Of a stretch of 7,568 nt of DNA, positions 6,719-7,568 are shown piece after piece. Numbering within the stretch: position 1 is the stretch's first letter; every line of letters begins with the position of its first letter. The position numbers and the translations under genes are program-made. Under the pieces are notes generated by a model. It saw nothing but the letters and a program-made list of their open reading frames with translations, searched no databases and was not told the origin of the DNA. Source of the DNA: VAXT01 sp038040395 (GTDB lineage Bacteria > Actinomycetota > Thermoleophilia > Gaiellales > Gaiellaceae); assembly GCA_038040395.1 (NCBI GenBank), contig JBBPIJ010000032.1, forward strand, positions 1-7,568, given 5' to 3'.

Positions 6719-6749
6719 GATGCTCGTAGTCAGCGTAGCGCGCGGTGGA

Positions 6750-6755
6750 TACTGT
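6750..6755 (+). promoter_or_regulatory. Possible -10 element for a leaderless transcript
   Basis: TACTGT fits TANNNT and occupies -12 to -7 if transcription starts at the A of the ATG at 6762, the geometry of leaderless actinobacterial genes. No Shine-Dalgarno lies at normal distance from that ATG. No good -35 is seen. Confidence 0.38.
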
Positions 6756-6761
6756 TGCCGC

Positions 6762-7184
6762 ATGCTTGTCCGCGCAGCGATCGCGTGCTTCTTCAACGGA
6801 GACCACGTCGTCGTCCCGGCAGGCATCGGGATCAACACGCGCGACCCGGCGGTGCAAGCGGATGCGACCGGAGTCGGACTGCTGCAGGAGGGCAAGAAGC
6901 CGTGCATCTCGCCGCTCCACACACCCACACCGGACGGCGTCCTGCACACGGAGACGAAGACGCCGGCTCCGAACACGTTGGGGCAGTTTTTCGTCGAATG
7001 GGGCGTCGCCCTCGGCGCCGGCCAGGTCGGTGAATACTCGGACACGAGGACAGCGCTCGCCTTCTACGTGGACGGCGAAGCGTTCGAGGGCGATCCGCGC
7101 AAGATCGAGCTGAGCGACGGCAAGGAGATCGCGATCGTCATCGGCTCGGCGCCGGACGAGATTCCGTCAGAGTTCCCGCAGTAA
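6762..7184 (+). CDS. Conserved hypothetical protein, partial match to an actinobacterial His-motif domain
   Basis: A 140-residue protein without signal peptide or membrane segment. VVVPAGIGINTRDP (16-29), CISPLHTPTPDGVLHTE (48-64), TLGQFFVEWGVAL (72-84) and FYVDGEAFEGDPRKIELSDG (101-120) recall a domain found in actinobacterial membrane-linked hypothetical proteins, often with a C-x-x-x-LHTH-x-x-DG-x-x-H-x-E core. Such domains usually begin with a His-x-His strand. Here the protein starts with MLVRAAIACFFNG, so that first His cluster is missing and the second is LHTPTP. C48, H53 and H62 remain as possible metal ligands. The ATG at 6762 fits a leaderless start; upstream in-frame codons overlap mmsA. 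The stop overlaps the aminotransferase ATG (TAATG), so the two are cotranscribed and probably coupled. Function is unknown. Confidence 0.75.
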   Translation: MLVRAAIACFFNGDHVVVPAGIGINTRDPAVQADATGVGLLQEGKKPCISPLHTPTPDGVLHTETKTPAPNTLGQFFVEWGVALGAGQVGEYSDTRTALAFYVDGEAFEGDPRKIELSDGKEIAIVIGSAPDEIPSEFPQ

Positions 7185-7568
7185 TGGCCGTCGCCGACAC
7201 CAACCGCGTCAAGACCGACGACGCGCGCTACGTCCTCCACTCGTGGTCGGTGCGCTCCGCGATCGACCCGATCCCGATCGCCGGCGCCGAGGGCCGCTAC
7301 TTCTGGGATTACGACGGTAAGCGCTATCTCGACTTCGCGTCCCAGCTCGTCAACGTCTCGCTCGGGCACCAACATCCGAAGGTCGTCGCCGCGATCAAGG
7401 AACAGGCGGAGGCCCTCTGCACGATCGGGCCGATGATGGCGAACGAGAAGCGCTCCGAGCTGGCGCGGCTCCTCGCCGAGGTCACGCCGGGCGACCTGAC
7501 GATGTCGTTCTTTACGAACGGCGGCGCCGAGGCGAACGAGAACGCGATCAAGCTCGCCCGCTGGTACA
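7184..7568 (+). CDS. Class III (omega-amino acid) aminotransferase, N-terminal part
   Basis: The first 128 codons of a PLP-dependent class III aminotransferase (fold type I), truncated by the window end. HSWSVRSAIDPIPIAGAEG and YFWDYDGKRYLDFASQLVNV are the usual N-terminal beta-sheet of the family. LGHQHPKVVAAIKEQ is the standard helix after it, and FFTNGGAEANENAIKLAR holds the N-G-G-A-E-A loop that contacts the PLP phosphate. The PLP lysine is outside the window. The ATG overlaps the stop of the preceding gene by one base. Lying next to mmsA, it may convert an omega-amino acid such as beta-alanine to the semialdehyde MmsA uses. Other class III activities (ornithine, GABA, DAPA) cannot be excluded from this fragment. 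Confidence 0.9.
   Translation, partial: MAVADTNRVKTDDARYVLHSWSVRSAIDPIPIAGAEGRYFWDYDGKRYLDFASQLVNVSLGHQHPKVVAAIKEQAEALCTIGPMMANEKRSELARLLAEVTPGDLTMSFFTNGGAEANENAIKLARWY

Overview
The window comes from a high-GC bacterium, most likely an actinobacterium. Pointers are the strong G/C third-position bias, long open frames on the non-coding strand, GTG and TTG starts, possible leaderless or near-leaderless transcription starts, and hairpin terminators without U-tracts. The LuxR-type regulator and the small secreted protein resemble paralogue-rich families I associate with Thermoleophilia/Gaiellales-like soil actinobacteria. That placement is recalled family resemblance, not a search result.

Layout. 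(1) 1-1078: the C-terminal half of a LysR-type regulator overlaps a short six-TM cation diffusion facilitator (CDF) transporter. (2) 1188-2150: a membrane-anchored protein with five Asp-box (BNR) repeats. (3) 2151-2562: no convincing gene, but this stretch holds a copy of the 3' part of a tRNA-Thr gene and several inverted repeats. (4) 2563-3833: two divergent genes, a secreted four-cysteine protein (-) and a LuxR-type regulator (+), share a 98-bp intergenic region. (5) 3951-4023: an intact tRNA-Thr(CGT) on the minus strand. (6) 4128-5135: a secreted clan GH-A glycoside hydrolase with an unresolved N-terminus. It converges on (7) 5174-6706 (-): MmsA, the CoA-acylating (methyl)malonate-semialdehyde dehydrogenase. 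A 13-bp-stem hairpin overlapping both stop codons separates the two genes. (8) 6762-7568 (+), divergent from mmsA: a small conserved protein joined by a TAATG stop/start overlap to a class III aminotransferase cut by the window end.

The most notable structure is an exact 46-bp direct repeat, 2236-2281 and 3949-3994. It covers tRNA-Thr nucleotides 30-73 plus 2 bp of 3' flank. The intact tRNA is at one end and the 3' fragment lies 1.7 kb beyond its 3' end, which is the geometry left by site-specific integration into a tRNA gene. The enclosed segment carries only the LuxR-like regulator and the secreted protein, and no integrase. It could be a remnant, a deletion derivative or a mini-element mobilised in trans.

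At the right end, MmsA and the aminotransferase fit together biochemically: an omega-amino acid such as beta-alanine would be transaminated to a semialdehyde and oxidised to an acyl-CoA. The CDF transporter, the Asp-box protein and the glycosidase show no clear functional link to each other or to that pathway.
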